From Alphaproteobacteria bacterium (GTDB lineage Bacteria > Pseudomonadota > Alphaproteobacteria > DSM-16000 > Inquilinaceae), in the NCBI GenBank assembly GCA_028281925.1, contig JANQIX010000056.1, positions 1 to 60,494 on the forward strand: a stretch of DNA of 60,494 nucleotides, given 5' to 3'. The first letter of the stretch is position 1, and the number at the start of each line of letters is the position of its first letter. Of this stretch, positions 18,440-27,705 are shown piece by piece. The notes below the pieces were generated by a model. It made no database searches. It was not told where the DNA came from and saw only the letters and a program-made list of their open reading frames with translations. The position numbers were made by a program, and so were the translations under genes.

Positions 18440-19822
18440 TTATCGGATGTCCTCCCAGACCGCGTCCAGCGCGCTCTTGAAGATCGCGACTGCCTCATCG
18501 ATCTCGTCCTCGTTGATGATCAGCGGAGGCATGAAGCTGATCCGATCGGGATTGATCGAGCGCAGATAGAGCCCGCGGTCATGCGCTGCGTCCTGAACGC
18601 GAATGCCGACTTTGCGGCCGGGTTCGAACGGCTCTCGCTTCACCTTGTCGGCCATCAACTGAAACCCGCAGAACAGCCCGATGCCGCGAACGTCGGCGAC
18701 CAAGGGATGATCGGCAAGCGCCCCGCACTGCTCGAGAAATCGCTTTGAGACTCGTCTTACATGGCCGACGAGGTCGATATCCGCGTAGATGTTCAGCGCC
18801 TCCAGCGCGACGGCGGCACCGACCGGGTGGCCGGCATAGGTGAAGCCGTGGCCGAGGACGCCGACCTCGTCCGAATTGCGGACCATGTCCTGATAGAAGT
18901 CCTCTTTGACCAGCAGCGCCGACATGGGGAAGAACGCGGCCGTTAGCGCTTTGGCGCAGGAGACCGAGTCCGGCTTCAGGCCGAAGGCCTCCGCGCCCCA
19001 CATATGGCCCGTACGGCCGAACCCGCAGACGACCTCATCGACGTGGAAATGGATGTCGTGTTTGCGGATCACCGCCTGCATTGCCTGCCAGTATCCCTCA
19101 GGCGGCCGGATTGCACCGCCACCCGATTGCATCGGTTCGGCAAAAAAGGCGGCTATGGTCTCGGGACCTTCGGCAAGCACCAGTTCGTCGAATTCCTTCG
19201 CCATGCGGGCGGAGAATTCCTCTTCGGTCTCGCCCTCGAGATGTTGAAGATAATAGTTGGGCGTCGAGAGCTTGAGGAAACCGGGGAGCGGCAGGCCGAA
19301 CCTGCTGTGCATGTGGGGCTGGCCGGACGCGCTGACCGCCGCGACGGTATTGCCGTAGTAGCCGCGCCAGCGTGACACGATCTTCCTCCGGTCTGGCTCA
19401 CCGCGGGCGATGTTGCGGTACCACAGGAACTTGATCATCGCGTCGTTGGCTTCAGAGCCCGAGCACTGGAACATGGCGCGATCCATCGGCACCGCCGCCA
19501 TCGTCGTCAGACGCTCCGCCAACTCGGCGACCTTGGGGTGCGAGCGCCCATAGAACGTTGGTGCAAACGGCAGGGTGTCCATCTGCCGCTTCGCCGCTTC
19601 GGCAAGACGGTCGTTGTGATATCCGAGTGACACGCAGCCCAAGCCCGAGAACCCGTCGATCAGGCGGCGCCCGTCATCGGTCGTGAACCGCACACCGTCG
19701 CCATGGGTGACCATGACAACCGGGCCGCCTTCGCTGTGCTGGCGCAGGTTTGTCTGGCCGTGGATGTGATGATCGCGGTCGTGCGCGCGTAGTGCAGCGT
19801 CGGCTGTTGTCCTGCCATCCAT
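18440..19822 (-). CDS. class III PLP-dependent aminotransferase
   Basis: A 460-residue omega-amino-acid aminotransferase of fold type I. It has VTHGDGVRFTTDDGRRLID near residue 40, the cofactor-binding HVDEVVCGFGRTGHMWGAE near 245 and the Schiff-base Lys in SVSCAKALTAAFFPMSA near 275. The family moves an amino group from beta-alanine, 4-aminobutyrate, taurine or similar donors to pyruvate or 2-oxoglutarate. The ATG at 19822 is chosen because AGGAG lies 7 bases upstream; the frame extends to 19867. It is divergent from the LysR regulator, which probably controls it. Its real substrate is not evident. Confidence 0.85.
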   Translation of the reverse strand: MDGRTTADAALRAHDRDHHIHGQTNLRQHSEGGPVVMVTHGDGVRFTTDDGRRLIDGFSGLGCVSLGYHNDRLAEAAKRQMDTLPFAPTFYGRSHPKVAELAERLTTMAAVPMDRAMFQCSGSEANDAMIKFLWYRNIARGEPDRRKIVSRWRGYYGNTVAAVSASGQPHMHSRFGLPLPGFLKLSTPNYYLQHLEGETEEEFSARMAKEFDELVLAEGPETIAAFFAEPMQSGGGAIRPPEGYWQAMQAVIRKHDIHFHVDEVVCGFGRTGHMWGAEAFGLKPDSVSCAKALTAAFFPMSALLVKEDFYQDMVRNSDEVGVLGHGFTYAGHPVGAAVALEALNIYADIDLVGHVRRVSKRFLEQCGALADHPLVADVRGIGLFCGFQLMADKVKREPFEPGRKVGIRVQDAAHDRGLYLRSINPDRISFMPPLIINEDEIDEAVAIFKSALDAVWEDIR

Positions 19823-19926
19823 CGGCCATCTCCTCGCTGCTGAGCGTCGTTGTCGCTTGACTCTCATCCGTTAAGCTGAATCTCAATATCTAAATCGGCA
19901 AGGCTTTGTGAGATCCCTTCATCGAA

Positions 19927-20856
19927 ATGGGCATGAAGTTCCCGCTGCTGGACCTTCGGCATTATCAGATGATCGCCATGCTGGCGAAGACGCCGCGGGT
20001 GACCGATGCGGCAGACCAGCTGGGCATCACGCCTTCGGCCCTGTCCCACCGGATCCGCGAGGCGGAGCGGCGCCTTGGCGTGCCGCTCTTCAGCCGCTCG
20101 CACAAGCGGCTTCGAATGACCGCCGCAGCCGAATACCTGGCGCAGGTGGCCGACCGACTGATCGCCGATCTCGTCCGCGCCGAACACGACGCCGAGCGCA
20201 TGGGCCATGGCGTCCGTCACGTGGTCCGGTTGGCGGTCGAGGCCTACAGTTCGTACCACTGGCTTCCTTCGTTCCTCCGCCACCTGAAGGAGGTACAGCC
20301 CGATGTCGGAATTCAGGTTGTGGCCGCGGCCGCCAAGGCACCGTTGGAAAGCCTTGCGGACCACACAGTGGATCTCGTCATCCTCTCAGGCGATCAATCG
20401 GCTTCGCGCTTCGAGTCCGTTCGCCTGTTCGACGACGAGTTGGTGTTCATCATGCCGCCGAACCATCGACTGAGCGGTCGTGCTCACATCGACGGCAAGG
20501 ACATCGTCGGCGAGGATTTCATTACCTATACCCGCATTCCTGAACCTGACCGCGAATACGCGAAGCTGTTCCGGCCCAACGACACCTACCCGAACTGGAC
20601 GGAGACCGTCGAACTGCCCGAAGCCATCGTCGAAATGGTTGCGGCCGGTTTGGGGACATCGGTGCTCGCCGGCTGGGCGGTCAGGAGCGCAATCGCCGGC
20701 GATCGCATCGTCGGTTGCCGCGTGGGTCCGGATGGGGTCACGATCCCCTGGCATGCGGTGATCCGGCCGGACACCGCGCCGGAGGACACTGTCACGCGAA
20801 CGGTCGCCGAGACGCTCGCCGGCTGGTGCAGGGATACGGATGGGTTCCGGAGGTAG
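19927..20856 (+). CDS. LysR-family transcriptional regulator
   Basis: The N-terminal winged helix-turn-helix spans residues 1-65 (YQMIAMLAKTPRVTDAADQL, then GITPSALSHRIREAERRLG) and the remainder is the periplasmic-binding-protein-like effector domain, 309 residues in all. The pattern of the first domain is closest to MetR-like members. The gene is divergent from the aminotransferase (105 bp between start codons), the classic layout for autoregulation plus control of the divergent gene, and converges with the flavoprotein gene. It may also control the catabolic genes on either side. The start could be the ATG at 19927 or the one at 19933. Confidence 0.85.
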   Translation: MGMKFPLLDLRHYQMIAMLAKTPRVTDAADQLGITPSALSHRIREAERRLGVPLFSRSHKRLRMTAAAEYLAQVADRLIADLVRAEHDAERMGHGVRHVVRLAVEAYSSYHWLPSFLRHLKEVQPDVGIQVVAAAAKAPLESLADHTVDLVILSGDQSASRFESVRLFDDELVFIMPPNHRLSGRAHIDGKDIVGEDFITYTRIPEPDREYAKLFRPNDTYPNWTETVELPEAIVEMVAAGLGTSVLAGWAVRSAIAGDRIVGCRVGPDGVTIPWHAVIRPDTAPEDTVTRTVAETLAGWCRDTDGFRR

Positions 20857-20966
20857 AATGGAGCACCCTCGGCATCTGTTCCGCCGGTTTCCGGACCCTG
20901 GGCTCGCCGAGAATTCCGGCTGGCAGACCTTCCATCCTTGTCCAACGACCGGACGCTGCACCTGGC

Positions 20967-23393
20967 TTAACCGCGAAGGCGCTCATTTGCGGAATCGTAG
21001 AACGGTGTCAGCGTCAAGACAGCCCTGCAGGGCGCGCCCAGCACCTCGATCTCGAAGTCCACACCCGGTTTGGCGAGTCCGCCTTCGACGTAGCCGAGCG
21101 CAAGCCGCTTACCGATGCGGAATCCGTCGCCGGCAGACGTGACGTAGCCGACAAGTCTGCCGTCAAGGATGATCGGATCGCCCGGTAACGGGTCAGCGTC
21201 GTCGCTCTCGACCACGAACCCCGCGAACTGCCAGCCGGAGGCGGTCTCGCTTTGGCTCATCACCGCATCGCGGCCGACGAAATCAGGCTTGTCCATCTTG
21301 ACGAAACCCGAAAGCCCGGCGTCGAACACCGTGTATTCGGTTCCGAAATCCGCCCCCCAGGCGTGGTAGCCCTTTTCAAGCCGCATGGCATTCAGGGCAT
21401 ACGAGCCGAAGTCGACCAGACCGAATGCGCTTCCTGCATCCCAGATCCCCTCATAGACCGTCGCAAGATCGGCCGAGGCCACATGCAGTTCCCAGCCCAG
21501 CTCACCGACGTAGGACACGCGCATGGCCGTCACAGTCCGGCCGACGACCTCGATCTCGGCGACCGACATCCACGGCATCGCCTCGCGGCTGAGGTCGGCT
21601 TGGGTCAGCCGTGACAGGAGGTCCCGAGACTTCGGCCCCATGACCATCAGCGCGCCGTCCCGGTCGCTGCCCAGGCGGAGGCTAACCGAACCGTCAGCCG
21701 GCAGCTGCGCTGAGAGCCAGTCGAAATCGCGGTCGATGGCGAGCGTCGGTCCGCAAAGCATGTAGTGCTCGTCGCCGAGCCGCGCGACCGTGGCTTCGCT
21801 CCAGAGCATCCCCTTCGGCGTCAACATATAGGCAAGCTTGATCCGCCCGACTCTTGGCACGGTTCCGCATAGTACGTGTTCAAGAAAGGCCCGGGCACCG
21901 GGGCCGGAAACTTCGTACTTCGTGAAGCCGCCGTGATCCATTACGCCGACGGCGTCGCGAACGGCTTCGCACTCGAACCGCACAGCCTCGCGCCAGGGTT
22001 CGCTATCGCGGAAACTCAGCTTCGCCTCATCGTATGCCTGCCCGCCCCGGTCGAACCACAGGGCACGCTCCCATCCGCCGATCTGACCGAACTGGCCCCC
22101 CTTTGCGCAGAGCAGATCGTACAGCGGCGTTCGCTCCACTGGACGGCCGGACTGCAGGACGCGATGCGGGAAGGGGATTGCGTATTGCAGGTCGTATAGC
22201 TGCACCACCCGCTCCCGCGCAAAAGCTTCGTCGGCCCAGTCACCGAACCGGCGTGGATCCCACGCCGTCATGTCCCACTCCGTCTCGCCCTCGGTCACCC
22301 ATTCCGCAATCGCCTTTCCGACCGCGGCCGATTGCGTGATGCCGACTTGAATGCCGCAGGCGAGGTAGAAATCTGGCAAGCCATTCGCCGGACCGCAGAG
22401 CGGCTGTGCGTCCGGCGAATAGGCGATCGGTCCATTGAAGAACCGCTGCACGCCCGCCTCGCCCAAGAGCGGCACATGCGCCATGGCCTGCTCCAAGACC
22501 TCTGCGATGTCGTCCACGGAGTCGGGAAACAGGGAGTGGGCGAAGTCATCGGGCAGTCCGTCGACGAAGGCCGGTCGGCCCGGGTGGCCATAGGAGCCGA
22601 ACAGGAAACTGGCCCGCTCGCGCCGCAGATAGAAGCGGATGTCGGGATCGCGGACCAGCGGGAACAATGTCTGATCGGCCTCCAGTTCGCTGAGCGGCTC
22701 GGTCACGAGGTACTGGTGTTCCAGCGTGACGACGGGTGCCCGTGCGCCGGCAAGCCTGGCGACCTGCCCGCCATAGAACCCGGTGGCATTGACGACGATC
22801 TCGCAGGTTACGTCGCCCTTGTCGGTAGAGACGCGCCATTCGCCGCTTGGCGTCCTGGAGATGTCGATGACCGTCGTGAACCGCGCGACCTCCGCGCCGC
22901 CGGCACGCGCGCCCCTAGCCAGCGCCTGCGTCAGCTGGCTGGGGTCGACATCGCCTTCGTAGGGATCGTGGATCGCACCCAGGATGTCCGAGCCCGCCTT
23001 GTAGTGGGGGTGCATGGCTTCCATCTCGCTGGGCGTTAGCAGCGCCAGCTCGAATCCGGCCGACCTCGATAGCCCCACCAAGTGCCGATAAAGGTCCATC
23101 CGGTCCCCGGTATGACCAGGCCAGAATGCGCCCGTGTGCCGATACGTGATCGGCGAACCGACCTTGTCGCCGAGGTCCTTGTAGAGCCTCCAGGCGTAGT
23201 TGCCGGCGCGCATGCCGAGCCAGCTCGACGCATAGGTCGGAATGTTGCCGGCGGCATGCCATGTCGAGCCGGACGTCAGTTCGTCCTTTTCGATCAGCAG
23301 GCTGTCGGCTACGCCCGCTTCGGTCAGATGATAGAGGCACGACGCGCCGACTGCGCCACCACCGATGACAACGACTCTTGCCTGACGTCGCAT
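20967..23393 (-). CDS. FAD-dependent sarcosine/dimethylglycine dehydrogenase-like protein with GcvT domain
   Basis: 808 residues with two parts. Residues 1-380 are a DAO-type flavin domain with VVIGGGAVGASCLYHL and the segment SGSTWHAAGN, whose His carries covalent FAD in dimethylglycine and sarcosine dehydrogenases. Residues about 420-800 are the aminomethyltransferase (GcvT-like) folate-binding fold. Such enzymes oxidise an N-methyl group and pass the one-carbon unit to tetrahydrofolate. The gene follows the racemase-family gene by 3 bp, so the two are in one operon with the SRPBCC and MttB genes. The true methylated substrate is unknown; glycine derivatives are the usual ones. Confidence 0.85.
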   Translation of the reverse strand: MRRQARVVVIGGGAVGASCLYHLTEAGVADSLLIEKDELTSGSTWHAAGNIPTYASSWLGMRAGNYAWRLYKDLGDKVGSPITYRHTGAFWPGHTGDRMDLYRHLVGLSRSAGFELALLTPSEMEAMHPHYKAGSDILGAIHDPYEGDVDPSQLTQALARGARAGGAEVARFTTVIDISRTPSGEWRVSTDKGDVTCEIVVNATGFYGGQVARLAGARAPVVTLEHQYLVTEPLSELEADQTLFPLVRDPDIRFYLRRERASFLFGSYGHPGRPAFVDGLPDDFAHSLFPDSVDDIAEVLEQAMAHVPLLGEAGVQRFFNGPIAYSPDAQPLCGPANGLPDFYLACGIQVGITQSAAVGKAIAEWVTEGETEWDMTAWDPRRFGDWADEAFARERVVQLYDLQYAIPFPHRVLQSGRPVERTPLYDLLCAKGGQFGQIGGWERALWFDRGGQAYDEAKLSFRDSEPWREAVRFECEAVRDAVGVMDHGGFTKYEVSGPGARAFLEHVLCGTVPRVGRIKLAYMLTPKGMLWSEATVARLGDEHYMLCGPTLAIDRDFDWLSAQLPADGSVSLRLGSDRDGALMVMGPKSRDLLSRLTQADLSREAMPWMSVAEIEVVGRTVTAMRVSYVGELGWELHVASADLATVYEGIWDAGSAFGLVDFGSYALNAMRLEKGYHAWGADFGTEYTVFDAGLSGFVKMDKPDFVGRDAVMSQSETASGWQFAGFVVESDDADPLPGDPIILDGRLVGYVTSAGDGFRIGKRLALGYVEGGLAKPGVDFEIEVLGAPCRAVLTLTPFYDSANERLRG

Positions 23394-23396
23394 TGC

Positions 23397-24101
23397 TCAA
23401 TGCTCCGCCAACAGTCGTCCGTAGCCACGGATGGCATCGGTGACGCCGAGGGCGCGAAGCGTCTGCCAATAGACCGCGGCGTTGCAAGCGACGACGGGCC
23501 TGCCGGTCTCCGCCTCCAATTCCTCGATCATGGCGACGACGGGAAGCGCGGTGCCGACCTGCAGGATCGCGTCGCAATCGGCTTCGGCGACCTGACGGAA
23601 GACAGCGCGGATGTCGTCAAGCGGGGTCTCGCAGATCGCCGCCAGCGACGGGGCTGCCGTGCCCCTGATGGCGACAACCTCGAATCCCGCCTCCTCGACA
23701 TTGGCCTTCACGATGCGGTCGATCTCAGCGTTGAACGGTGTGACCACCGCGACGCGAAGCGCAGCGAACGCGCTGAGCGCCGCATGATCGGCCTCCGACG
23801 CGTTGAAGACGGGAACGCCGACCGTTTCGGCAAGGTCCCTGCAGCGCGCTGCCAGCTTCGCCACCCCACCCGGCGCAGCGTCAGCCGTCAGGCCCAAGGC
23901 GATGGCGTCCGGATTGCTATCCATCAGCTTGGTCGCTTCCTCCACCAGGTCATCCGAAACCGCATCGCCTCCGAGGCGAAACCGCTGCATCTGGTTGGTG
24001 ACGCCTGTGGGTCGAAGCAATTCGAGCTCAGGCTGGACGACCGTGTTCATGGCCGGAGCCATGAGGCCGATGATGCCGCGGGGGCCCAGCGTATCGACCA
24101 T
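23397..24101 (-). CDS. Asp/Glu racemase-family enzyme with a single active-site cysteine
   Basis: A 234-residue protein of the maleate isomerase/arylmalonate decarboxylase/Asp-Glu racemase superfamily. It begins with GPRGIIGLMAPAMNTVVQPE, as in maleate cis-trans isomerases. The second catalytic Cys is present (VVACNAAVYW, C206). The first one, normally in a G-C-T-S segment near residue 71, is replaced (IALGLTADAAPGG). Arylmalonate decarboxylases also keep only the second Cys, so a decarboxylase- or lyase-type reaction is more likely than two-base racemisation. It lies 1 bp after the SRPBCC gene. Confidence 0.78.
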   Translation of the reverse strand: MVDTLGPRGIIGLMAPAMNTVVQPELELLRPTGVTNQMQRFRLGGDAVSDDLVEEATKLMDSNPDAIALGLTADAAPGGVAKLAARCRDLAETVGVPVFNASEADHAALSAFAALRVAVVTPFNAEIDRIVKANVEEAGFEVVAIRGTAAPSLAAICETPLDDIRAVFRQVAEADCDAILQVGTALPVVAMIEELEAETGRPVVACNAAVYWQTLRALGVTDAIRGYGRLLAEH

Positions 24102-24102
24102 C

Positions 24103-24558
24103 TCACGCCTGCGCTTTCAGGAAGTCGTTCAGGCCGCGCATGGCGTCGCGGTAGATCTGATCGCCGACAATTGTATCCAGGCTCTGGGCATCAGCCGGAT
24201 CACAGGTGAACTCTCCGCTCCAGATGCCCAGCGTCATGTCACCGTCGGTGATGGGAATGAAGCGGTGCGTCGAGACATAGTCCGTACAGGGCAGCGGCCC
24301 TTCGACGATATCGTACGCATAGAAACGCTCGACATCCGAGTGGGCCAGCAGAGTCTCGCGAAACACCGTGCCGTCGGCAATGTCGAGGCGGCGGATCGAG
24401 CCGACCCCGGTGGACGAGCCGCTTTCGATCCGGGCCGAAGTGACGCCGGGGTTCCAGTCGACGACGCGGTCAAAACCGCGGACTGCGGCCCACACTCTGT
24501 CGATGGGAGATTCAATGATCACGCTTCGAAAGACCTTCACGCTACGTCCCCCTCCCAA
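24103..24558 (-). CDS. SRPBCC-family (polyketide cyclase-like) protein
   Basis: 151 residues with the pattern of the START/Bet v1-like fold: a first strand and helix (KVFRSVIIESPIDRVWAAVR), a central GVGSIRRLDI strand and a long C-terminal helix ending in NDFLKAQA. Members bind small hydrophobic ligands or catalyse simple reactions on them. The start overlaps the end of the MttB-like gene by 22 bp, so translation is coupled. Its function in the pathway is not clear; it may carry or process an intermediate. Confidence 0.7.
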   Translation of the reverse strand: MGGGRSVKVFRSVIIESPIDRVWAAVRGFDRVVDWNPGVTSARIESGSSTGVGSIRRLDIADGTVFRETLLAHSDVERFYAYDIVEGPLPCTDYVSTHRFIPITDGDMTLGIWSGEFTCDPADAQSLDTIVGDQIYRDAMRGLNDFLKAQA

Positions 24559-26054
24559 CCGAGGCGAATATCGAACCGAGTGCGAATCTCTCGCTCGATC
24601 CTTGCCGGTAGGTGCTCGGGCGGTTCCGACATGATCTCGCGGACCCGGTCCTGAGCCCGGTCCCAGATTGAGCGGCCGCCTGCCGCCGTCCAGTCTGCAA
24701 CGCTTTGGCGATCGCCGAGCACCGGATAGACGTACTGCGTCTTCATCAAGTCCAGGGTCTGCGCCTGGCCCAGGTAGTGGCCCTCGCCCGTCACGACGGT
24801 CTCACAGACATCGAGATCCAGCAGATCCGATGTCACCTCCACCCCACGTACCGTGCGAAGGATCGCGCCACACATCTCGTCGTCGATCACCATGGCTTCC
24901 GGCGAGGCGACCATGATGGACCCCAGCATGCCGACGGACAGATTGATCATGTCGGCCCCGGCCTGGGCGGCGAGGGCGACCGTGTAACCCTTCTCGTATC
25001 CCGCCTGGGCATCGGCGACTTTGGAGTCGGTCATGCCGGCCGATACCGTTGAGGGCAGGCCGAGATGCAGCAGCAACTGGGCCGCCGCTGCGTTGGCGAC
25101 GGCTGACTCGCCGCTGCCGCCGCTCATGGCGCCGGTACGGAGATCGGAGATGAACGGCATGAAGGCGTAGATGCACGGATGGCCCGGCCGGATGGCGTCG
25201 ACCACCATCAGGCCGGCGAGAGATTCGGCAAGTCCCTGCGCCAAGGCGCCGGCGAGCGACGCCGGGCTGGTCGCACCTGCCTGACCCGCTGAGCAGATCT
25301 GCAGCGGCATGCCTTGCTCGATTGCGGCGCGCATGATGTCGACGCCCTCGGCCGCGAAGCGGAGCGGCGGCACCACATGAACGACGATCGCCAAGCAGAA
25401 TGGCCGGCGGCGGAAGCGGCCTGCGTCGCCGAGTGCCAAGTCGAACAGTTCGATGACGGGTTCGATATGGCCCGCGTTGTCGAAGCTGACGCCGATCGGC
25501 TTCCCGGTCGCCTTCAGGCACGCAAACGCCGTGTTGATATCCAGATCGAGCGGTGTCGCCATGTCGCGCGCGACGACCGGGCGGACGCCGTAGCGGGTGT
25601 TGGGGCATTGATCGACAACCCGCATCAGTCCGTAGAGATCGGCAAGCGTGGAGTCGCGATACGCGCCGGTCGCCGCATTGAGCACCTGAACGGCGGCGCC
25701 GCCGGTGCCGATGTGCACCCGGCCGCCGCCGACCTCTATGCCCATCGCCTCGACATAGCCCGGAATGACGACCCGACGCGCAGCACGAGACATGGCAGCC
25801 TCGACATGACCCCGCGCAAAGGTCACGCGCCCGTCGGGCCGACGGCCGCCGCCAGCCGCCACCAGTCGCTCGGCCAGCCAGCCGGGTGCGCCAGCGACGC
25901 CGATTCGAGCGAGGGTCTCGAAAGCCGCATCACAAACCGCCTCGACGTCCCCGTCACTCAGCGGACGATAGCGGCCTCCCTCATGGACAGCCCCCGAGAT
26001 CGCCGTTGAATCTACCTGCGCGGGCCGTCTGCGCCGCCGAGGTCTATCGGACAT
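24537..26054 (-). CDS. trimethylamine methyltransferase (MttB)-family protein lacking pyrrolysine
   Basis: 505 residues across the MttB fold. There is no in-frame stop at the place where archaeal MttB has pyrrolysine, so it belongs to the large non-Pyl branch, which includes glycine betaine methyltransferase. Conserved parts include VHIGTGGAAVQVLNA, SGGSGESAVANAA and TDSKVADAQAGYEKG. These enzymes usually move a methyl group from a quaternary amine to a corrinoid protein, but no corrinoid protein gene lies nearby. GGAGGG precedes the ATG. It is the first gene of a four-gene minus-strand operon with the SRPBCC, racemase-family and flavoprotein genes. Demethylation of a betaine-like compound is plausible. 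Confidence 0.82.
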   Translation of the reverse strand: MSDRPRRRRRPAQVDSTAISGAVHEGGRYRPLSDGDVEAVCDAAFETLARIGVAGAPGWLAERLVAAGGGRRPDGRVTFARGHVEAAMSRAARRVVIPGYVEAMGIEVGGGRVHIGTGGAAVQVLNAATGAYRDSTLADLYGLMRVVDQCPNTRYGVRPVVARDMATPLDLDINTAFACLKATGKPIGVSFDNAGHIEPVIELFDLALGDAGRFRRRPFCLAIVVHVVPPLRFAAEGVDIMRAAIEQGMPLQICSAGQAGATSPASLAGALAQGLAESLAGLMVVDAIRPGHPCIYAFMPFISDLRTGAMSGGSGESAVANAAAAQLLLHLGLPSTVSAGMTDSKVADAQAGYEKGYTVALAAQAGADMINLSVGMLGSIMVASPEAMVIDDEMCGAILRTVRGVEVTSDLLDLDVCETVVTGEGHYLGQAQTLDLMKTQYVYPVLGDRQSVADWTAAGGRSIWDRAQDRVREIMSEPPEHLPARIEREIRTRFDIRLGWEGDVA

Positions 26055-26285
26055 GGGAAGCGCCCTCCACGAGACCGCGGTACTAGTACGGCGAATGGAA
26101 GACGAATGGCGTTCAGAAATTATCGTGTTTTTGTGAATCGCATTTGAGCGACTACGCCGTGACGCCCCCTCGGTGCGGGATCCTGCGACAAGACGCTGAC
26201 AGCCAACCGGAAATCTGGCGTTGAAGAGGAGCCAAGGTTGGGGGCCGAATGGGGTCAGACCAGCGCGGCAGATGGCGTCGCCCGC

Positions 26286-27698
26286 TCAGCCGGCCGCCCA
26301 GGTTTCCTTCTTGCGGTAGATGGTCGACGGGCTCACGTCCAGCACGCGGGCAGCCTTCGGAATGCTGCCGCCGGTCAGGCGGATGGTCGTCTCGATTACC
26401 TCCCGTTCGATCTCGGCCAGCGGCCGGTTCAGCCGCACAGTAGCAGTGGAGAGATCGCTTGCCGCCGGCGCCGATGGTGCCGACGCCATCGGCAATGCGG
26501 GATCATCCCCGACGGAGAGTCCCGTGCGCGAAAGGTCGGGCAGCATCTGGGCCGTGACCAGATCGCCGTCGTTCAGCACGACCGCGTTGCGCACCGCATT
26601 CTGCAGTTCCCGCACATTGCCGGGCCAGCGATGACGCAGCAGGGCTTCCTGTGCACCTTCGTCGAAGCCCCGGAACGCCTTTCCTTCCTCCGCAGCGATC
26701 TGCTGCAGCAGCGCCTGGGCGACCTCCAGCACGTCGCCGTCGCGATCCCTCAGCGGCGGCAGCATTATCGGGATCACGTGAAGGCGGTAGTAGAGATCTT
26801 CGCGAAAACGCCCAGCTTCCACTTCGGCCAACGGATCGCGGTTGGTCGCCGCAAGGACGCGGACATCGACCGGAACCTGCTCGGAACTGCCGACCTTCTG
26901 GATGCGCCCCGTCTGCAGGAAACGCAGCAGCTTCACCTGCAGCGCCAGTTCCATCTCGCAGATCTCGTCGAGGAACAGTGTACCGCCGTCTGCCATTTGC
27001 GCCGCCCCGTCGCGGTTCGACGTGGCGCCGGAAAACGCGCCCTTGACGTGGCCGAACAGTTCGCTCTCGACCAGATCCTTCGGGATCGCACCGCAGTTGA
27101 GGGGGACGAAGGGCTTGCCGGCACGCGGTCCGGCCTTATGGATGGCCTCGGCACAGACCTCTTTTCCGGTGCCGCTCTCGCCGCTGATGAAAACCGAGGC
27201 CCGGGACCGGGCGACGCTCTCGATGGCCCGATAGACGGCCTGCATCGGCAGAGAGCTGCCGACAAATCCTTGGAAATGGTGACGGCCGTACTCCTGGCGC
27301 AGCGTCTCGACGCTCTCGCGCAAGGCGGTCCGCTCCAGCGCGTTGCGCACCGTCGTGCACAGTCGCTCGCGCGCGAACGGCTTCACCAGGAAGTCCGTTG
27401 CGCCGAGTTGCATGGCCTGAACCGCTATGTTGAGCGAGCCGTGCGCGGTTATCACGACGACGGTGGCGTCCAGCCCCTCGTCCCGCACCTTGCGCAAAAT
27501 GTCGAACCCATCCATGTCCGGCAGCACGAGATCGAGGAGGATCACCCGGTAGCGCCGCTCAGCGAGGGCCGCGAGAGCCGCCTGTCCCGTTTCTGCCAGG
27601 TCGACGCCTATCCCCTCCGACGAGAGAAAACCGCGATAGACCAAGGAAAGGGAGGGCGTATCCTCGACAAGCAGGATTTCGGGTTTGGGATCTGCCAT
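26286..27698 (-). CDS. sigma-54-dependent response regulator (NtrC family)
   Basis: 470 residues in three domains. The receiver (about 1-120) has LLVEDTPSL, phosphoacceptor Asp in ILLDLVLPDMDG and Lys in FLVKPF. The AAA+ domain (about 140-370) has Walker A GESGTGKE, the sigma-54 loop GAFSGA (usual GAFTGA) and Walker B GGTLFLDEI. A Fis-type HTH ends the protein (AARVLDVSPSTIYRKKE). The ATG at 27698 is chosen because the receiver begins immediately after it; the open frame upstream to 27848 lies inside the kinase gene. It starts 7 bp after the kinase stop. Three -24/-12 promoters 6-11 kb away make the polysaccharide genes its likely targets. Confidence 0.88.
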   Translation of the reverse strand: MADPKPEILLVEDTPSLSLVYRGFLSSEGIGVDLAETGQAALAALAERRYRVILLDLVLPDMDGFDILRKVRDEGLDATVVVITAHGSLNIAVQAMQLGATDFLVKPFARERLCTTVRNALERTALRESVETLRQEYGRHHFQGFVGSSLPMQAVYRAIESVARSRASVFISGESGTGKEVCAEAIHKAGPRAGKPFVPLNCGAIPKDLVESELFGHVKGAFSGATSNRDGAAQMADGGTLFLDEICEMELALQVKLLRFLQTGRIQKVGSSEQVPVDVRVLAATNRDPLAEVEAGRFREDLYYRLHVIPIMLPPLRDRDGDVLEVAQALLQQIAAEEGKAFRGFDEGAQEALLRHRWPGNVRELQNAVRNAVVLNDGDLVTAQMLPDLSRTGLSVGDDPALPMASAPSAPAASDLSTATVRLNRPLAEIEREVIETTIRLTGGSIPKAARVLDVSPSTIYRKKETWAAG

Positions 27699-27705
27699 CG
27701 TTTCC

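Noticed and set aside
16290..18569. 759-codon plus-strand frame opposite the hydantoinase
   Set aside because: It is the antisense of a gene with clear domains along its full length, and no ribosome site precedes it.
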